From positions 62,372,115 to 62,436,114 of the forward strand of contig CP092876.1 of NCBI GenBank assembly GCA_030710605.1: DNA of 64,000 nt, written 5' to 3'. Under the pieces are notes generated by a model that saw only the letters and a list, made by a program, of their open reading frames with translations, was not told where the DNA came from and ran no database searches. The DNA comes from Cordylochernes scorpioides (Eukaryota; Arthropoda; Arachnida; Pseudoscorpiones; Chernetidae). Positions 1 through 10,430 of the stretch are shown in pieces (the stretch's first letter is position 1; each line of letters starts with the position of its first letter). The position numbers and the translations under genes are program-made.

Positions 1-23
1 CGTTGCCCGGGCCATTCGTCTAG
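1..23 (+). mobile_element. Helitron 3' terminus (window starts inside it)
   Basis: The first bases form the right half of a GC-rich hairpin (CGTTGCCCGGG) followed by CCATTCGT and the terminal CTAG, then a T. This is the layout of Helitron 3' ends: a short hairpin about 8-12 nt before a CTRR terminus, inserted 5' to a host T. The same terminus recurs at 44,954 and 62,972. The rest of the element lies outside the window. Confidence 0.7.
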
Positions 24-87
24 TATAAAAATATTCTCTTATATTATCACGTGTTCATCGTATATACAAAAATTTAGCTTTAAGTTC

Positions 88-215
88 CTATTTCTTCATT
101 CAACAGAAAGGCTCTAGGACAAAATTTTGGTCGCTGAGGTTCAGCCTGCCCCACGCTGACGAGGGCCAACAGCCCCAAAACGCGTTCTTGGGTGGAGGTT
201 CTTCCATCACAGTGA
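88..215 (+). mobile_element. Degenerate family A ribozyme-bearing repeat
   Basis: This segment is clearly related to the better copies at 10.2, 54.2 and 61.6 kb. It has CCCCACG, then CTGACGA at 156-162, a GGGC-CAACA-GCCC hairpin, and ACGCGTT. The base after stem II is C where the hammerhead core needs G12, and there is an extra A, so this copy is probably inactive. No coding potential is seen. Confidence 0.55.
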
Positions 216-2833
216 AAACAGTAGATTTTTTTTTTTTTGTGTGTGAAAATAATTTCGTGCTGAAAGTTTTCAAATTCCGTCATTCCTATATTCATTTGTA
301 TTCCAGGAAGAGAGAAAAAGGTACCCATATATGATAATCCAGTATCTGTCAACATGATAATTCAAGTTGTCACCCCAACAAGAGCCATGTCGTATTTGCA
401 TATATCTAGCTCGACGTTATGTAATTATCCTCCTACACAATTCACAAAAAGAACACATTCGCCATAGAAAAATTAAATTAAATTAAGAAAGTGTCGTTAT
501 ATTTTCTCTAAAGGATTAGCTCCTTTTAAAGCGGAGTTTCAAATAAGATAAATTCTTTATCAATTTACATATCCAAGAAGGAATTAGGTTAATGGTAGGT
601 CCGAGCTAATTGTAGCGGCATGTAATGTACGTGTGTTAATACATATTAATATATGTAATACAACATGTAAAATTCCTATATAATATAAACGTAGAATGGA
701 AAATTCGACAAGTCTATATATCGTTCTCGTATCTCAACTTTATGAGAGGGTTCTTAACTGATGAGCCAGGCCTTATATTTTAATCTTCCCTTTAATTTCT
801 TTACTCAATATATATATTGAAATATTTATGACGCGCAAGCGAAGTACAAAGCATGTTAATATATTTATTTAGCCATCTACTGTCCTGAACACGTATGTTA
901 AAAATACCCTTTTCAAGAGTTTATTTTCAGAAGCGGTGTAAAAGCAAAACAACCTAATACAGTATTAGAGCGTTATGATAGATTGACAAATTCATTGGAA
1001 GGATTCACTACTGATGGCCCTCCCACTATTTTTATTATTGCAGTAAGGGCAATAGATACTTATATTTTAAACTAAACATACGTGTCATGAACAGTTCAAA
1101 TTTTTAATAATATAGATGGTAAAATTGTATCGAGTATATATATTATATTAGAATATTTTCTGCTGTTTTTTTAATATTATTTATAGAATCATTGATCACA
1201 CACAAACATTTTCTTGATACATTAATGTTTTTTGATATTGAAAATTTGATATTGAAAATATACTTCCTTATAAAAGGAAGTCGCGACATCTGGTGGTAGA
1301 CTTAACAGAATAGTTTGTTCTATAATTAATCATTTTAATATAAAATAATTTTATATATAATATATATATTATGAATGCGTTGTTAAATTCGTCAACCAAA
1401 CCATTGGATCATTCAGCAACAAATAACACAAATTTATCTGAAGATATTGGCTATATATTCAAAACCTAAAATATTTTATGTGGTAATTTTGATGAATTAG
1501 ACCATTTTCTGTTGTTCTTTATATCACTAATGGCATCACTGGTAAGTCAAGTATATAAATTTGATTGTTATTTTCGCCGAATATTTATTGGAACTGATAC
1601 TATTTAATTGATCACCCGATCTAACAATGAATGCATCTGGGTAATACACGGACGATGCCATTCTACTGGTATTCCATAAATTCCAAGTGGATCCAATTGG
1701 CCGGGAAATGTCTCTTGGGAGAATCCTACCAGCCATTAGAGAAGCGAAGGACCAATAAATATATTTTAACTATGAACTGTCCATCTTCTGCTGCCTAGTA
1801 GCTACTGCGATTGTATTACAAAAACACCCCCCCGTGTTTGTTGTTAAAATACACACTTGTGTCTTTATAAAATAATTTCATTAATAACGGACACTTTTAA
1901 ACTTCGTCTAATTCACCATTATACTCTAAATTTTATTCTACGTATATGAAATAATGAAAAATATATTTTTAAAAATGTAAATTGCGGAATATCTTGATAC
2001 AAAATCAAACAGAAACTTCATCGCAAGTTCAATTATAAATACAAGGTGTTATCATTAAGTAGGGAGATAAGGTTGTTGGAAATATATATAGTAAATACAC
2101 AAATATAACAACTAGTATTATTAAAGTGTGATCCTTGCGCTACACAACAATGATCCCATCATTTGTAAGCTGCTCCTAACATAGAGAAAATTCGTAATTT
2201 GGAATGGTCTTCAAAATATCTTCGAATTATCTATACTTACACTTACATAATTAAAATGTACCTTGTATATTTTAAATGAGCCGTTGTGACCTAATAAACT
2301 GTTGTTCTAGAAGCCGTCGAGGGGGTGATCATTCCCTTATTGAAATTTTAGACATCAATTATTATTTTTTGTGAGATTACAAACAGAATATGGCTCAAGA
2401 GAACACTAGAGATGTGAATAACTAGGTTTAAGAAGAAAAATGGCGTCCTGTTATGAATCCGTGAACCACAGACGGGTATCCTTTCTATCCCACAAAGCTC
2501 AATGTTCAGCTCACCGCCAGATTGGGCAAGTTTACATTGGTGACAACAGGATGTTGTCGGCTCACCAGGAAGTCATCCGTTGTTGACATCGTCTCTGCTA
2601 AATCTCGCAATCTTCTGATTCCTTCATTCCGTGAATCAATAAACTGAATAGATCATTTTCCAGTTAAATAATGTATAATACCATGTATATATTTTGGTGA
2701 CCATGATAGAAAGTAGGTGAAATGTTGAAAAAATAAAGAAATATTTTGTGCGCTTTACATAATAAATATTTTATGCATTATTATTTCATATATATATATT
2801 GTTTTGAAAATAGAGCAATCCACACTTAATTCA
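216..2833. other. AT-rich intergenic sequence, no gene recognised
   Basis: Mostly AT-rich DNA with short TA runs. At about 900-1,045 there is a relic of the family C foldback element (TTCACTACTGATG, TTGCAGTAAGGGCA). At about 2,290-2,560 a short GC-richer block has AATAAA and ATTGGTGACAACAGGATG, which resembles the LTR/primer-binding junction of arthropod gypsy elements but has no detectable partner LTR. The short open frames here show no recognisable domain. Confidence 0.5.
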
Positions 2834-3387
2834 TTAGATAAAAAAGGTATATATTGGATTTAATAAAATATTTATTTTGTCAATATTTCGGCTGGCCGAA
2901 CGCCAACCTTTATCGAGGCATTTCATTTTTGTATACATAAACTCAGCTCCGCATAGTGTTATAATATCACAGTTGAAATCAATTAAAATACAGAGTAGGT
3001 GGGAGGAATTTGTGCATGAAAAAATATTTTGAAAAATGCAATCAAAAATGTAAAATATCTTAAAATATTAAAGGAAAAAATGAGTTCTATCTTATATTTA
3101 AAAAATTGTAATAAGTACATAAAATAATTCATTAATAACTCATTAAGAGATAAATGTGAAAATATATGTATCTATTAAAACATTTGAAAATAAATTTAAA
3201 ATGATTTGAACAATAAACTGTAAAAACCTTTTTAAAAGGTTTTTTTAAAAATGTGGGTATTTAAAAAATTCATTTCATTCGTATTCATTCGTATACAAAA
3301 ATGTAATGCCTCGATAAAGGTTGGCGTTCGGCCAGCCGAAATATTGGCAAAATAAATATTTTATTAAATCCAATATATACCTTTTTA

Positions 3388-3392
<5 letters not shown>
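2834..3392. mobile_element. Foldback element D, about 560 bp with ~100-bp terminal inverted repeats
   Basis: The left arm (2,834-2,938) starts TTAGATAAAAAAGG and contains GGCTGGCCGAACGCC. The right arm (about 3,290-3,392) is its near-perfect reverse complement and ends TTTTTATCTAA. The interior is AT-rich with no open frame of note. Diverged arm fragments recur at 7,580-7,660 and 60,965-61,045, so this is a dispersed non-autonomous family. The superfamily is not assigned; flanks are (TA)n, which hides any target duplication. Confidence 0.75.

Positions 3393-3394
<2 letters not shown>

Positions 3395-3424
<30 letters not shown>
3395..3424. repeat. (TA)n microsatellite
   Basis: An uninterrupted TA dinucleotide run sits directly at the right end of foldback element D. 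Similar short TA runs occur throughout the window, for example near 4,243 and 11,262. Confidence 0.85.
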
Positions 3425-3425
<1 letters not shown>

Positions 3426-3426
<1 letters not shown>

Positions 3427-3500
3427 TATAAAATAAATAAAGCATATCCTGACCAGGAGCACATAGGCTTTACAGAAGGCAGATCGCCATCCGGCGAAAA
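3426..3500 (-). mobile_element. Terminal fragment of a family A repeat
   Basis: GCATATCCTGACCAGGAGCACAT matches, over its first part, the terminal segment shared by family A copies at 10,395, 54,060 and 61,745. It then passes through an AGGCAGATCGCCATCC stretch and stops at the border of the family B copy. The ribozyme part is missing. Confidence 0.6.
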
Positions 3501-3525
3501 TCAGGCATATTTTCCATATATCTAT

Positions 3526-3795
3526 ATTTTGGCCATAGATTTGGCCCAGCTACCTTGCTAGTAAAACACCTCTTTGGTATATTGTGAAGATTCCATTAGA
3601 TCCTGTGTTGATCTCATGGTATAAAGTCCGCCCTAAGCTGACGAGGGCCACTAGCCCGAAACTATGGTCTCTAGGTGGACTCTTCTCAGTTTGCCAAAGC
3701 TGGTGTTGTGGCTTTGTCAACGACCCGAGGCCGCTAGTTTGCGGCGACGGTCAATAGATGGTGTCAGGTTTTAACTTTTATTTTGACAGGAGAGG
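3526..3795 (+). mobile_element. Family B ribozyme-bearing repeat, copy 1
   Basis: A repeat of about 270 bp that recurs at 31,690-31,990 (reverse) and 56,375-56,650. Shared landmarks in order are GGCCATAGATTTGGCCCAGC, a ribozyme segment, TTTGCCAAAGCTGG, GGCTTTGTCA, GCGGCGACGGTCAATAGA and TTTGACAGGAGAGGCG. It has no coding capacity. The conserved central motif is a type I hammerhead ribozyme, annotated separately. Confidence 0.75.
3626..3680 (+). ncRNA. Type I hammerhead ribozyme (family B), slightly decayed
   Basis: Stem I strands GTCC and GGAC close the motif, with an internal loop and then CTAAG opposite TCTAG, where one pair is lost. Core CTGACGA (3,638-3,644) is followed by stem II GGGC/GCCC with loop CACTA, then GAA. 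Stem III is ACT-AT-GGT with one G-T wobble. The cleavage triplet is GTC, with the predicted cut after 3,669. All catalytic core bases are present, but stem I is weakened. Confidence 0.65.
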
Positions 3796-3841
3796 CGTCC
3801 TATGCTTCTATGGATCAATTTCCTCCCGGCAAATTTCCCAT

Positions 3842-3984
3842 ATATACAGTATTTATATATATATAACTCGCGCGCGCGCTCACGAGTGTGGAACAAGTTC
3901 TTTTCCGAAGCATACATGCACAACGGTCGCGCCCTTCCATTCGACCACGACGGATACGACATATATATATATATATTAATATCA
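3842..3984. other. TA-rich and CG-alternating spacer
   Basis: Contains TATATATA runs and an alternating CGCGCGCGCG run near 3,870. Open frames on both strands here arise from low-complexity sequence and show no domain. Confidence 0.5.
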
Positions 3985-4180
3985 AAAATGGCATATCCTG
4001 ACCACGTTCACATGAACTTTTAGATGGCAGAGCGCCATCTAGTGGAACAGAAATACACTAAACACTGATTTAGCCTGTTCACTGTTATTTGACCAACCCA
4101 ATTTCTTGATAAATCAAGAAAATTCATCCACGAACGCGTTTGGGCTGTTGACCCTCATCATTCATTAATAAAAAGGTATC
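3985..4180 (-). mobile_element. Degenerate family A ribozyme-bearing repeat (minus)
   Basis: The plus strand shows the family A landmarks in reverse order: GGCATATCCTGACCACG, AGATGGCAGAGCGCCATCT (itself a hairpin), TTTCTTGATAAATCAAGAAAA, and CATCCACGAACGCGTTTGGG. On the minus strand the core reads ATGATGA instead of CTGANGA and GAA has become CAA, so two invariant ribozyme positions are lost. It is probably inactive. Confidence 0.65.
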
Positions 4181-4619
4181 TCTCTCTCTCCTTAATTTAT
4201 GAACCTTATCCCAGTACAATGTCACATTTGTACAATTTATTCATATATATATATATATATATAGTAATTTAAAACAACAACCTCATATTGTGTAGATAAC
4301 TTATAACAAGATTGTCATGTTGTATATAGAGACACATCTATAAATAATTATGCGCATGATTAATCTGTGTCATTGCATCACCTATGTAATGTAATTTGTA
4401 CAAAGTGGATAAATAAATAAAATCTGTAATAGATTTAATAGTTGAGCTAAAGCAGAGATCGAGCATAGAATTGCCAAAACAACAGAGTCTAAAGATGGGA
4501 GTCATAAATCAGGTAGATTCACAGTTCCCACGACAGGCCACCCACACTGTCACATGTGGTGGAATGCAGAGACCCCTCTCACACCTGGACAGGTAAAGGC
4601 GCCCTTTCTCAAACGCCCC
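4181..4619. other. AT-rich spacer, no gene recognised
   Basis: Short CT and TA microsatellites, then AT-rich DNA that becomes GC-richer from about 4,500 (ACACTGTCACATGTGGTGG). No open frame or repeat match to the rest of the window is evident apart from its position upstream of the promoter-like block. Confidence 0.4.
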
Positions 4620-4644
4620 TGTCACATAAGGTCACCCCGTCTTT

Positions 4645-4700
4645 AACCTATAAATCATCACCTTACAGTGGCTTGACAGCTCAGTACAGTTCAGTCAGTT
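4645..4700 (+). promoter_or_regulatory. Promoter-like block: TATA box plus TCAGT initiator
   Basis: TATAAA at 4,649-4,654 is followed about 32 bp later by TCAGTAC (4,681) and a second TCAGTCAGTT (4,691). TCAGT is the arthropod initiator consensus and the spacing suits a Pol II core promoter. It lies just upstream of the 314-bp repeat and the GC-rich open frame at 5,119. It could belong to a retroelement or to an unrecognised gene. Confidence 0.4.
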
Positions 4701-4778
4701 GAGTTTAGTTCACCCTTAGCGCCAGCCGCGTCGGTCGTATGTTATGTCGATCTCAACTATCATGTAGACGAGTAAGAA

Positions 4779-5092
4779 ACTTCTATGTCTCCATCTTTCG
4801 CTCCCGGCTCAACTTTTATCTGTTTACGGAACTTTCTTAGTGCAACTGTGTCTTCGTTTTTTGTGTATGGATATCCCCAAGCTTTTCCACTCTGCCTCGA
4901 CCACGACTGCCTGTATTTTGTGAGAACTTTTAAAGGTCTTCCAAGGTGCAGAGAGGTACTGGAAAACTCTACATCCTGACTGTTCCTCTTGGTCAACACA
5001 GTACAACAAGAGCTACCAGGACTTCAACATTATTTCAGTAGTCGACAGGATCTCATCACAGATAAGTCGACAGCAACTCATCATCACATTTA
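4779..5092 (+). repeat. 314-bp direct repeat, left copy
   Basis: Reading the two stretches side by side, 4,779-5,092 and 7,237-7,550 match throughout, offset by exactly 2,458 bp. Both start ACTTCTATGTCTCC and end ATCATCACATTTA. The copies could be the termini of an LTR-like element or the start of a tandem duplication whose second unit is truncated. No primer-binding site or polypurine tract adjoins them, and the flanks show no target duplication, so I do not call them LTRs. Confidence 0.8.
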
Positions 5093-5118
5093 AGTCGACA
5101 GGATGACCAAAACGAAGG

Positions 5119-5514
5119 ATGACACAACGAAGAGGTAAGAAGACTGTTCAGATAGGAAGCGAGAAAGAGCGAAGATGGAGGAACAAGCCCGCCATACCAA
5201 CGAAACGACAAAGCAATCTCTCCCCCCAACAAGAGACGATATTTACGGAAGAAACGCCGCCCCAACGGACTTCCGCATACCCGCTAACCGATCGCCAACG
5301 TCGGGAGCAAGCTGACCGCGCCAACGACAGCCCCGATATTCCCGCAAGTCATGGAAACCGAGCAGCGATGTGGCCCAAACCCTGTGACAAGTTCCACACC
5401 TTCGACTTGACATCGTCGAGACAATGCTCAAGGCAACAAGCCACAATCAACTTCACAGAAGCTACAAGCGTCTACAAGCTCTACTTGGAGCGTCTTCAAC
5501 GTCAGCAGGAATAA
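5119..5514 (+). CDS. Unrecognised 131-codon open frame in GC-rich block
   Basis: An ATG-initiated frame runs through the most GC-rich stretch of this region and ends TAA just before a sharp return to AT-rich DNA. The predicted product is basic and polar (start MTQRRGKKTVQIG, end LERLQRQQE), with no signal peptide, membrane segment or motif that I recognise. A GAG|GTAAGA sequence at 5,131-5,139 could be a splice donor, in which case this frame would not be used as written. It lies between the 314-bp repeats, downstream of the TATA/initiator pair, so it may be part of a retroelement or a spliced gene. Function unknown. Confidence 0.25.
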   Translation: MTQRRGKKTVQIGSEKERRWRNKPAIPTKRQSNLSPQQETIFTEETPPQRTSAYPLTDRQRREQADRANDSPDIPASHGNRAAMWPKPCDKFHTFDLTSSRQCSRQQATINFTEATSVYKLYLERLQRQQE

Positions 5515-7236
5515 AAGCCAAGACCAAGTTTCCTGACTGAACTTTCACACAACTGTAAGTTTTTAAAAAACCTACCTTAACTTTATCCTCAAGTCCACAA
5601 CTTGATTCACCATTGATTTTGTATTTATATTTTGACTTTAAGCATTTTAAATTCAATTTTTCCTTTTTTATATCATTTTTTATTCAATTTTTAAAACTTT
5701 CACACTCTCACATTTATAAAATTTACTTTAATTTTTAATCAGATTATAAATTTCAAGTTATTACTCTCAATTTTACTCATAAAAAAAAAAAATTTCGCCC
5801 ATCACGCATTTTTACCAATTTACTAATTTTACATGTCTATCCAAAATTTATCTATAACGGCATTATCCAAATCTACAACTTAAAAAAAAATCGTTATTTT
5901 TATATTTTTAAAAAAATCTCTCATTCATCATAATTCTCAACTTATTTTTGTTTTACTTATTAGTTATCTTTATACCAAAAGACCAATATCTTTATCAATT
6001 CTTAAAATTTGGTAATGTTCACCATTTTAAGTAATCGCCCAATTCAAATTATTTGTAACTCTCACGACATTGCCCTTTTACAAGAATCATTTTAACTACC
6101 ATAATTAACGATTTAAAAAGTATATTCAAATTTTAAATATAAATTAATCACAGCCTTCCAAAACGATTACAATCGTTAATATTCGAGGATAAATACACTC
6201 CCTCGTCTTTCCCTTTTACATGCATATTCAATCATCATACATCTCTCTCGACAAACGTTACAACACTCTCACATCACTTTCTCCAATTGGAAACAATTTT
6301 TAGTGCGCGACTTAACACACAAATCCAATTTCGAGCCACTTAGCTCTATATCGTCGCCACAATAAAATAATTTCACATTAAGCGTGCCACATCCACTAAC
6401 AGTCAAATATTCTCTCGATGTGTTTCATACAACAACCACCCATGACTTTATTAAATTTGTTATTCGTGGTGAAACAGGTTAGATTTGTACCAAACGAAGA
6501 CTTTACGTGACACCTTTTTATTCACATTTCTCACTTCGTGTCACAGTGCCACCACACAAAACTTTTTCACTTTTCAGGCCAAAGACGCCCTTCACGCCTG
6601 TGACACCACAATTCACCCCAAAGCGTGTACACGTCGAAAGTCATATCTTTCACCACACATCTAAACCTGACATCGCCTAATAATATTTTTTCTAAACTAA
6701 CTTCGAAACACAACAACTACGAACACCGAGAAAATCATATCTTTCAATTATAACAGTAAATTGCCAACTCAACAAAAGGAGAAAGTCAGTTTCAAGTAAG
6801 ACAGAAAATAAACACCCCGCACGTGTGACCACCCCAAAAATAGAATTTCCGTGAAAAAAAGGAAGTGGACGCCCTTTGTGAGGTCACTCCCTTGGTCACA
6901 TGCCCTCTCTTCCCCCTCAAGACAGATCTTCTTGACCGCTAGCTTCATGACGCCATTTTGAACACATGTGTCACACTACTCATTTAGATTTCCTCGAGAA
7001 TCTCACAAATCTCACCAACGAGATATCACAACACAACATACTTTAAACATTTTACATGTTAATTGATAACACCAATTAAAACAATTTGGTTAAGTCTTAT
7101 ATAGACTTTTTAACGCGAAAGAGAAATCATTCTCTACATACCAGCATTGAGGACAAACGAAAAGATCATTTCACATATTCCCAGTTTCAGAGAGTCATAA
7201 AAACACCAATGTTTACCAATGGGATATGATCTACAC
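5515..7236. other. AT-rich interior between the 314-bp repeats
   Basis: No open frame above about 60 codons that looks real. Composition is strongly T-rich and A-rich with C-rich islands around 6,400-6,950 (CACGTGTGACCACCCC, GTGGACGCCCTTTGTGAGG). Some motifs echo the block at 4,540-4,640 (GGCGCCCTTTCTC), which hints at older internal duplication. Nothing else is supported. Confidence 0.4.
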
Positions 7237-7550
7237 ACTTCTATGTCTCCATCTTTCGCTCCCGGCTCAACTTTTATCTGTTTACGGAACTTTCTTAGTG
7301 CAACTGTGTCTTCGTTTTTTGTGTATGGATATCCCCAAGCTTTTCCACTCTGCCTCGACCACGACTGCCTGTATTTTGTGAGAACTTTTAAAGGTCTTCC
7401 AAGGTGCAGAGAGGTACTGGAAAACTCTACATCCTGACTGTTCCTCTTGGTCAACACAGTACAACAAGAGCTACCAGGACTTCAACATTATTTCAGTAGT
7501 CGACAGGATCTCATCACAGATAAGTCGACAGCAACTCATCATCACATTTA
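7237..7550 (+). repeat. 314-bp direct repeat, right copy
   Basis: Second copy of the repeat described at 4,779. It is followed at once by TATATACATAATGC and a fragment of foldback element D. The apparent complete identity to the left copy suggests recent origin, gene conversion or an assembly effect. Confidence 0.8.
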
Positions 7551-7579
7551 TATATACATAATGCATGAAATATAATTCA

Positions 7580-7660
7580 TTGTGACAAAGATTGACGTTC
7601 AGCCAACCGAAATATTGACAAATATTTTTATTCAATCCAATATATGCCTTTTAATTATTT
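7580..7660. mobile_element. Arm fragment of foldback element D
   Basis: AAAGATTGACGTTCAGCC, ACCGAAATATTGACAA and AATCCAATATATGCC match the right arm of the element at 2,834-3,392 with several differences. No second arm is present nearby. Confidence 0.65.
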
Positions 7661-8811
7661 GAAATATATATTCAAAAAATTCTTTCTACGATTATTAGTT
7701 ATTTTATGCTATTTAGAGTTAATTTTCGATAGGCCGTGTGGTAGAAAGGTAATTTTGAAATATATTTATAAGTCATTGCTGTTCTGCTCTTAAAATAGGG
7801 GGTTTCAAAAGATAAGTCTGACAAGGATATGGTGACCTAGAATTGTCCTTTTTTTCAATACGGAGCCAAAATATTCAAAGTTTATTTGCCCACAGTAACA
7901 CATGTCCGCGCTTTCCATTCTTGATAAAAAAAAACGTGTGAAGTTAAGCAGGCCTAACAGACGGCAGAGAAAATGTCTCGATTTTGATCACTGACATTAT
8001 TGAAGCATACTGGTGTGTCATGTATATCAATGAAGATAATAGTACATGATAAATTTAAGCAATGAAAAATATTTGTTCACGCATAAAACAAACTTCTGAT
8101 GTCCTTACTACGATTAAAAATATATTTTGGGAGGGCTTGGCTCATCAGAGATGAAACCCTTATTAATGCTTACATTTATTATATATTTATGGAGTGTTAT
8201 TGTCTTATAGATAATATTATGATAAATACAATCTAGTGATATTTGGAGGAAATATAGTTATATTTTATGGAATTGATGGTGTCTTGTTCACATTGTAAGG
8301 TGGGGTGCCATTGACCTGTTAGTCAGCCACATTTTAGAGTTCCCTGTAGGCCTTCACGGTTACCGTAGCGGCTCGGGGCTCACGACACCCTACTTCGCCC
8401 TATAGGGCAGTTCCTTATTTTATGATGTTAATAGTTAAAAATATTTGTTTAAAAGGGGAATTTGGTATGAATATTCTGTTTATATCGAATATATTTGTAA
8501 ATAAAAAGTCTAAATTGGTTTAATTATTTCACTCCATGGTCGCGAAGGTTGATAAAAAGCAGATGTAAGATTGAACGGTTTTCTTGGTTTTATTATGACG
8601 AGGCTGGTGTTGGCACTGTGCAATCTTCCATACAAACCGTTCAATCACGTCTTATTAATAAACAGTTTCTTTGACAATTTGATTTATTGTGTTATTGATC
8701 ACACAGTGTTTATGGAAGCCATTTATTAATTTTCTGTATTCAAGGATATTTCGTAGGTAGGTATAATAGTAGAATCAAATTAATAACTATAAACTTGAAG
8801 CTTAATAATAT
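7661..8811. other. Intergenic sequence, no gene recognised
   Basis: A family C core relic lies at about 8,137-8,162 (GGGAGGGCTTGGCTCATCAG). A short inverted repeat lies at 8,562-8,660 (AAGATTGAACGGTTT against AAACCGTTCAATC). The GC-richer stretch at 8,280-8,415 has no open frame worth calling. Confidence 0.4.
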
Positions 8812-9232
8812 TGTCACTGAATAATTATTGTAAATATTCTGTTATAAGTTTATCAACTAAAATATTTGGCTATGTCACTACTTCTTACCATGCTTGTAGA
8901 TTATCACTTGTAAAATTATTATCACGTTTTACATTCTATAGATTTTATTAATAAATTATTTTTGTAAGCAGGTGTGTAGTATATTTGCATGTTTGCTCTT
9001 TGCATATTTGCTCGTGGCATGTTTGGCACGATTTGCATAGTTGTTATAACCTATTTGTGCCAGCTATATATAGAGCGTGTGTGCCAGTCCAGCCAGAGGA
9101 GGATAGGGATAGTCTTGTTACCTAAAACGACTTTTGCTAATATAGTTTTATCCTGACAAATAAAAAGTATTTGTTTAAAACAATTTTCAACTTAAATTTT
9201 TGCAATACTTGTCTTCTCTACACACCGTGACA
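8812..9232 (+). mobile_element. Solo LTR, 421 bp, gypsy-like
   Basis: The element begins TGTCAC and ends GTGACA, a perfect 6-bp terminal inverted repeat of LTR type. It is flanked on both sides by ATAT (8,808-8,811 and 9,233-9,236), a 4-bp target duplication. Inside are a TATA box (CTATATATAG, 9,064-9,073), a GC-richer leader and AATAAA (9,159-9,164), giving U3-R-U5 order on the plus strand. No internal retroelement sequence adjoins it, so it is most simply a solo LTR left by LTR-LTR recombination. The sequence does not match the LTRs at 41.5/47.8 kb. Confidence 0.75.
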
Positions 9233-9419
9233 ATATTAAATAATATAAATATTAACACGATATATTATAGCGCCTTATCTGTTATAAGAAATTGTAACTA
9301 TTTGGAGACAATAAATTATATTTCTAACATTGTAAAACATTTGATTGTTACAAATTTTATTGATAGATATCAATTTTGAATTTATATGTTAATTCCTATG
9401 TTAAATAAAACGTCTTTTT

Positions 9420-9480
9420 GGGGGTTGGTGAAATGATGGCTTTACCCCATTGATTATTGGCATCCACGACCTGGTATCAA
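9420..9480 (+). repeat. tRNA-derived SINE relic
   Basis: GGGGGTTGGTGAAATGATGG, ATCCACGACCTGGTATCAAA line up with the tRNA-like head of the better SINE copy at 52,254-52,335 (GTGGTCAGTGGATAAGGG, CTACGACCTGGGATCTAATC). Both Pol III boxes are decayed. Confidence 0.35.
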
Positions 9481-9904
9481 ATGCTATACACATTTAGAAT
9501 TTTTCTGTTTTAATGTCTGATTTAAGAATAATCCACATGTCCAAACCCACCACTGAGTGCAAGTAGCTAAACGGTCTCAGTAAACTTATAAATACACAAA
9601 TCTAAATTGCTTCCTACATGTATTGACCTCTGATGTCACTAACAGTAAAATACAATAATCTCTAATCTGTTCCAACATGATTATCACACTTGTACAACGT
9701 GTAACTGGTTGAAATAATAAAACTTCTATTTGTAAAAGAATACTTATTTAATGAACGAGAAAATTGCTATAATTTATTAAAATATAATTCAAACACTAGC
9801 TATGCGTTTCTTTATTCGTGAAAAATGCAAACTTTCGGATCTTTATAATCATTCCACAGACATAGCTATAAGTTGGGAGAATCAGGATATATAAATTTAC
9901 AATA

Positions 9905-10089
9905 TTATCCGTGTTCGTATCTGTCCGAATGTATATACTTTGTTAGAAAGTATTTAATCTTACTTGAAATGTTGATTCTAATAAATCAGAATATACCTAT
10001 TGCAAATTTTAAGCCACCATCTATACTCTTAATGTGTCTTCACAGGCCCTTTGGATAAACCCAGAGCGTTTCCCGGGTCACTCGGCTAG
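9905..10089 (+). mobile_element. Helitron 3'-end fragment, copy 1
   Basis: Ends GCGTTTCCCGGGTCACTCGGCTAG followed by T, a variant of the Helitron 3' terminus in this window. The same 185 bp recurs at 11,804-11,988, apparently without change, offset by 1,899 bp. Confidence 0.65.
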
Positions 10090-10148
10090 TAATAATTGAA
10101 AAAACAATAGGAAAAAAAAAATAATATAAGTGGGTCAGGTGTTGATAT

Positions 10149-10430
10149 TAAAAATAAAGAAGGCATCTCCTGACCACGAGCACATGTGCTTTTTAATTTA
10201 TTTATTTTTGGTAGCAGTGGTTACAGCCTACTCCACGCTGACGAGCGCCAACAGAGCGAAACGCGTTCGTGAATGGCTTTTCTTGATTTATCAAGAAATT
10301 GGGTTGGCCAAATATCACGGAGCAAGCTGAATAAACGTTTAGTTTATTTTTGCTCCACTAGATGGTGCTCTGCCATCTAAAAAGCACATGTGCTCGTGGT
10401 CAGGAGATGCCTTCTTTATTTTTAATATAT
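10149..10430 (+). mobile_element. Family A ribozyme-bearing repeat with terminal inverted repeats
   Basis: The ends are inverted copies: left GGCATCTCCTGACCACGAGC, right GCTCGTGGTCAGGAGATGCC, each next to AATAAAGAAG or its complement. Between them, in order, are the hammerhead motif, CTTGATTTATCAAG, TTGGCCAAATATCACGG, a hairpin AGTTTATTTTTGCTCCACTAG region and the terminal hairpin. It has no protein-coding capacity. Related copies lie at 88, 3,985, 54,046 and 61,445. Confidence 0.8.
10226..10277 (+). ncRNA. Type I hammerhead ribozyme (family A), two mismatches
   Basis: Stem I GCC/GGC and CCACG/CGTGA flank a TACT/AT internal loop; the last pair of the inner helix is lost here. Core CTGACGA is at 10,238-10,244. 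Stem II GCGC/GAGC has one mismatch, with loop CAACA. GAA is at 10,258-10,260, then the minimal stem III ACGCGT and H17 = T, with predicted cleavage after 10,267. All core residues are kept, so weak activity is possible. Confidence 0.65.

Noticed and set aside
4779-7550. 314-bp repeats as LTRs of a retrotransposon
   Set aside because: No TG/CA ends at the repeat borders, no target duplication, no primer-binding site or polypurine tract, no pol-like frame in between.
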